6,932 nucleotides of DNA from Ignatzschineria sp. (GTDB taxonomy: Bacteria; Pseudomonadota; Gammaproteobacteria; Cardiobacteriales; Wohlfahrtiimonadaceae), in assembly GCA_030151245.1 (NCBI GenBank), contig JASLEF010000161.1, positions 1-6,932 of the forward strand. The letters are read 5' to 3'. Below are positions 4,076-6,932 of this stretch, piece by piece (the stretch's first letter is position 1; each line of letters opens with the position of its first letter). A program made the position numbers and the translations under genes. A model generated the notes under the pieces. That model made no database searches, was not told where the DNA came from, and saw only the letters and a list, made by a program, of their open reading frames with translations.

Positions 4076-6932
4076 TTAGAGCTGCTTTACGTCAAACCCC
4101 GCTTCTTCAAGTTTCGCTTTTGGACCTAAAACTGCCGTATGAGTATCAGGATTTGCAAGATATTCACGAGCAACGCGCTGAAGATCAGCAATTGTGACAT
4201 TTAATACCGCAGCACGATAACTCTCTAAATCCTCAGGCGTACGACCATATCTTGCCATAAAATAACGATCCCCATACTCACTTGCCGGTGCTTTGGGGCG
4301 ATCAATCGCACTAATAACGCCTAAAATAGCCTCTTCAAGCTGCTGCTCTTCATGCTCTGATTCCAACAACCAGTTAATGGAGGCATCGAAATCTGCTAAT
4401 GTTTCCTGTAAACGTGGATCGCGATAACTAAAGAAGTTAAACGCCCCTGATGCGGCATTATAATTCGCACCTCCCCCGTAAGCACCGCCTTGCTCGCGAA
4501 TTGCTCGATGCAAGTAACCATTACGTAGGAATCCCGTCAACACTTGAAATACAGGAGAATCTTCATGATCTCTCGTCACTGTTTTATAACTTTTAGCACA
4601 ATAGAAGACCGGCGCATTAATTGCCCATCCAAGCTTCACCATCTCACCTTCTTTTGATGCAAAAGGGATCTTAAATGTCTCAACATTACCTTCAACAGTA
4701 TGCGCCATCACTGCCGCAAAAGCTTGTCCTACCGCTTCGATATTATCTGAATCATTTAGAACCACCAGCTCGTAAGGACTACGTTGAATTTTCGTTAACA
4801 ACACGGCTAACTTTTGACCAAACTCACGACATTTATCGTCATCTTTTAAAGTACTTTCGGTCCCTCTAAAATCCTTAATAGATTGCATGCCACTTAAACG
4901 CTGATCTAACTGTGAAATCAAAGCGATATTTTGACTCGCAACGCCCATCGCGTAGCTATGTCCATTACTCACAATCCCCTGTTCACGACCAAGTTTTATT
5001 TGCGCCATAATCTCTTGCATCCGCTTCACTTCATCAAAACGCGCATTGAAGAGGATATCTTGTAACAACTCACTTAATGATTGAGCATTATCTAATAACG
5101 CTTTACCTGAAAGTACCCAAAATCCACGAACATCCCCTTCATGAGGCTGATACATTGTTCTTGCTGTAACTCCCCCTGTGATTGCAGAGATTCTTGCCTG
5201 TTGCTCAAGATATGAACGTTCCCCTGCTCCCATCTCTGTAATAAACGCGTCTAAAAATGGCAACATCTCCATCTCTTCTTCCGTTAATTTAGGCAGATCG
5301 ACAACAATTGACTGATAAGTCATGCCATTAGTCGTCGGAGAGCCTAATACTAATGGCTGATGAGTATAATCAAGCTCGGGGAATGTGAGCTTTTCTGGAA
5401 TATCTTCGCGTGTAACAATCGGTAGAATCGAATCATCATCGACTTGTGATTGTCTTGCTTGAAGCGCTTTAGAATCTTCAATAATTTTTGCCGTCGCTTC
5501 AGGGGTTAAATTCGCCTGAATTTCCGCTAGCCTCGCTTTTTCAGAAGCGACTAACTCGTCAGCTAAAGTATGGCTGGGATTCACCGTTAACATCACTCTA
5601 TGGGGATTATTGAGTAGTAGTCGATCAACAAGATTTGGAATAAAATCTCGATCTTGGATCTCTTCACGCATCTGTTTTAAAGAATCATCAAATGAGAGCG
5701 TATCGTACGCTTCCCCACCATGTAGTACCGGCGTTAATGTATCAACAATAAGACGTAAACCATAGGGATATCGATCCCCTGAAATCTCTCTTGACGCAAG
5801 CTCTAACTGATGAAGCGCAGCTTCAATACTCTCTTGCGGCACACCGTTATCACGTACATTCGTTAAGGTATCGAGAATTAGTGCATTAATTTTATCGGTA
5901 TCTTCGCCATTCGCTCCCTCAAGCCCACATGAGAAGAATGATTCTCGAGTGCCCTCTTCTAATCCACAAAACATTGAAGGCGCCGTCCCTAGATCGGTAG
6001 ACTCAAGCGCTAAACGAAGTGGTGAACTAGAATTATCGACTAAAACACTACTTAAAATTCGTGCCCGCATGAGCTCATCTGCATCCATAATAGGGTTCAA
6101 TAACCACGCATTGATTACGTGACTCTGTTTCTCTAAAGGCTCATCTTCTGGGAGCGGATAAGTGGCCGTAAAACTTTGTGGTGCAGAATAGCGAACTTCA
6201 TCTTTAACGCTAAAATCAAAATCCTGCAATGTGAACTTCGAAAGAACTTTTTCTTCAAAAACTTTCTGATGTTCGATCGGATCCATATTGCCATAGGTCA
6301 TAAAAACACTATTTGATGGATGATAGTGCTTCTTGTGGAATCCTACTAACTGCTCGTGTGTTAGATCGGGGATATCTTTAGGATCACCACCAGAATTATT
6401 ATGATAAGTGATCGTTGGGAAAAGTGCTTTCGTCAACTCTTGGTAAAGTACCGATCCAATAGAGCTCATTGCTCCTTTCATCTCGTTAAATACCACCCCT
6501 TTATAAACAAGCTCACTCTCAGGATTTTCCATCTCTGTGAACTCAAGGCGATGCCCTTCTTGTAAGAAGTCTAAATACTCGAGCTGCGGAAAAAATGCCG
6601 CATCAAGATAAACATCTAAGAGATTATAAAAATCTTTTTTATTCTGGCTTGCAAATGGATAAGCCGTCCAGTCTGATGAGGTAAAAGCATTCATGAAGGT
6701 ATTCAATGAACGACGAATCATCATAAAGAAGGGGTCTCGTACAGGATAATTTTCTGACCCACAAAGCGCCGTATGCTCTAAAATGTGCGCTACACCTGTT
6801 GAGTCTTCAGGTACCGTTAAAAAACCGACTAGAAAAACATTATTTGTGTCATCACAAGCTAAATGAATATGCTTTGCTTTCGTCACATTATGAACATACT
6901 CTTGCAGAGTAATATTTAGGGATGGAATAAAC
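4076..6932 (-). CDS. PreP-like M16C zinc metalloprotease (insulinase family), 5' end beyond right edge
   Basis: M16C peptidases of the presequence-protease type are large clamshell enzymes that degrade unstructured peptides. About 951 residues are visible. The inverted zinc motif HILEH is at 49-53 (counting from the window edge), and the third ligand Glu150 lies in VFNEMKG, 97 residues after the second zinc histidine, the same spacing as in human PreP (His108 to Glu205). Strongly conserved stretches include GSENYPVRDPFF, SSDWTAYPFASQN and HYHPSN. The M16C-associated region fills the middle. Near the C-terminus, Arg812 and Tyr818 in REQGGAYGGG match the substrate-binding Arg/Tyr pair, followed by FSYRDPRLQETL. 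A GTG at 6884-6886 could pass for a start, but the frame stays open to the edge and upstream codons (IPSLNITLQEYVHN) match the usual N-terminus, so the real start is outside, probably by 10-20 codons. The transcript ends at 3943-3980. Confidence 0.95.
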   Translation of the reverse strand, partial: FIPSLNITLQEYVHNVTKAKHIHLACDDTNNVFLVGFLTVPEDSTGVAHILEHTALCGSENYPVRDPFFMMIRRSLNTFMNAFTSSDWTAYPFASQNKKDFYNLLDVYLDAAFFPQLEYLDFLQEGHRLEFTEMENPESELVYKGVVFNEMKGAMSSIGSVLYQELTKALFPTITYHNNSGGDPKDIPDLTHEQLVGFHKKHYHPSNSVFMTYGNMDPIEHQKVFEEKVLSKFTLQDFDFSVKDEVRYSAPQSFTATYPLPEDEPLEKQSHVINAWLLNPIMDADELMRARILSSVLVDNSSSPLRLALESTDLGTAPSMFCGLEEGTRESFFSCGLEGANGEDTDKINALILDTLTNVRDNGVPQESIEAALHQLELASREISGDRYPYGLRLIVDTLTPVLHGGEAYDTLSFDDSLKQMREEIQDRDFIPNLVDRLLLNNPHRVMLTVNPSHTLADELVASEKARLAEIQANLTPEATAKIIEDSKALQARQSQVDDDSILPIVTREDIPEKLTFPELDYTHQPLVLGSPTTNGMTYQSIVVDLPKLTEEEMEMLPFLDAFITEMGAGERSYLEQQARISAITGGVTARTMYQPHEGDVRGFWVLSGKALLDNAQSLSELLQDILFNARFDEVKRMQEIMAQIKLGREQGIVSNGHSYAMGVASQNIALISQLDQRLSGMQSIKDFRGTESTLKDDDKCREFGQKLAVLLTKIQRSPYELVVLNDSDNIEAVGQAFAAVMAHTVEGNVETFKIPFASKEGEMVKLGWAINAPVFYCAKSYKTVTRDHEDSPVFQVLTGFLRNGYLHRAIREQGGAYGGGANYNAASGAFNFFSYRDPRLQETLADFDASINWLLESEHEEQQLEEAILGVISAIDRPKAPASEYGDRYFMARYGRTPEDLESYRAAVLNVTIADLQRVAREYLANPDTHTAVLGPKAKLEEAGFDVKQL

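Noticed and set aside
4675..4869. 64-codon open frame on the plus strand
   Set aside because: Inside the peptidase gene on the opposite strand; no ribosome site and no recognisable motif.

Overview
This window reads as ordinary chromosomal housekeeping DNA from an AT-rich gammaproteobacterium. The evidence is the gene families themselves: UMP kinase, a UbiK-type ubiquinone factor, the bacterial TrmJ + short-type CysE pair, a PagL lipid A deacylase and a YabI-type DedA protein. The outer-membrane PagL barrel requires a Gram-negative host with LPS. A Wohlfahrtiimonas/Ignatzschineria-like lineage would fit the base composition and family types, but that is an inference I cannot test here. There is no tRNA, rRNA, CRISPR array, insertion sequence, phage or integrase gene.

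Layout. (1) 1-542, minus strand: the first 32 codons of pyrH (the rest lies beyond the left edge) and, upstream of it, ubiK. (2) 543-741: a divergent promoter region between ubiK and trmJ. It carries the same octamer (GTACAAGT) in inverted orientation, and each copy overlaps a candidate -35 box. (3) 742-2305, plus strand: trmJ-cysE, 16 bp apart and probably one transcript. A GC-rich patch (2306-2400) follows, then a strong rho-independent terminator (2402-2446). (4) 2463-2993, minus strand: pagL, converging on cysE, behind a 343-bp non-coding stretch. (5) 3337-3870, minus strand: dedA/yabI-type gene with its own terminator at 3269-3292. (6) 4076-6932, minus strand: a large PreP-like M16C zinc metalloprotease. 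It has a terminator at 3943-3980, and its 5' end runs off the right edge.

Working together. Only trmJ-cysE looks like a real operon (tRNA 2'-O-methylation and the first committed step of cysteine synthesis). This pair commonly precedes the isc iron-sulfur cluster genes in related bacteria, but here a terminator and a convergent gene follow instead. pagL, dedA and the peptidase each appear to be separate transcription units, since terminators separate peptidase from dedA and dedA from pagL. pagL (lipid A 3-O-deacylation) and dedA (inner-membrane lipid carrier family) both concern the envelope, but nothing in the sequence links their expression.

I did not find a convincing undescribed system. 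The points most worth a second look are the GC-rich, possibly repetitive patch after cysE, the divergent octamer pair, the CysE tail that lacks a terminal isoleucine, and the fact that the peptidase frame extends past its apparent GTG start to the window edge.
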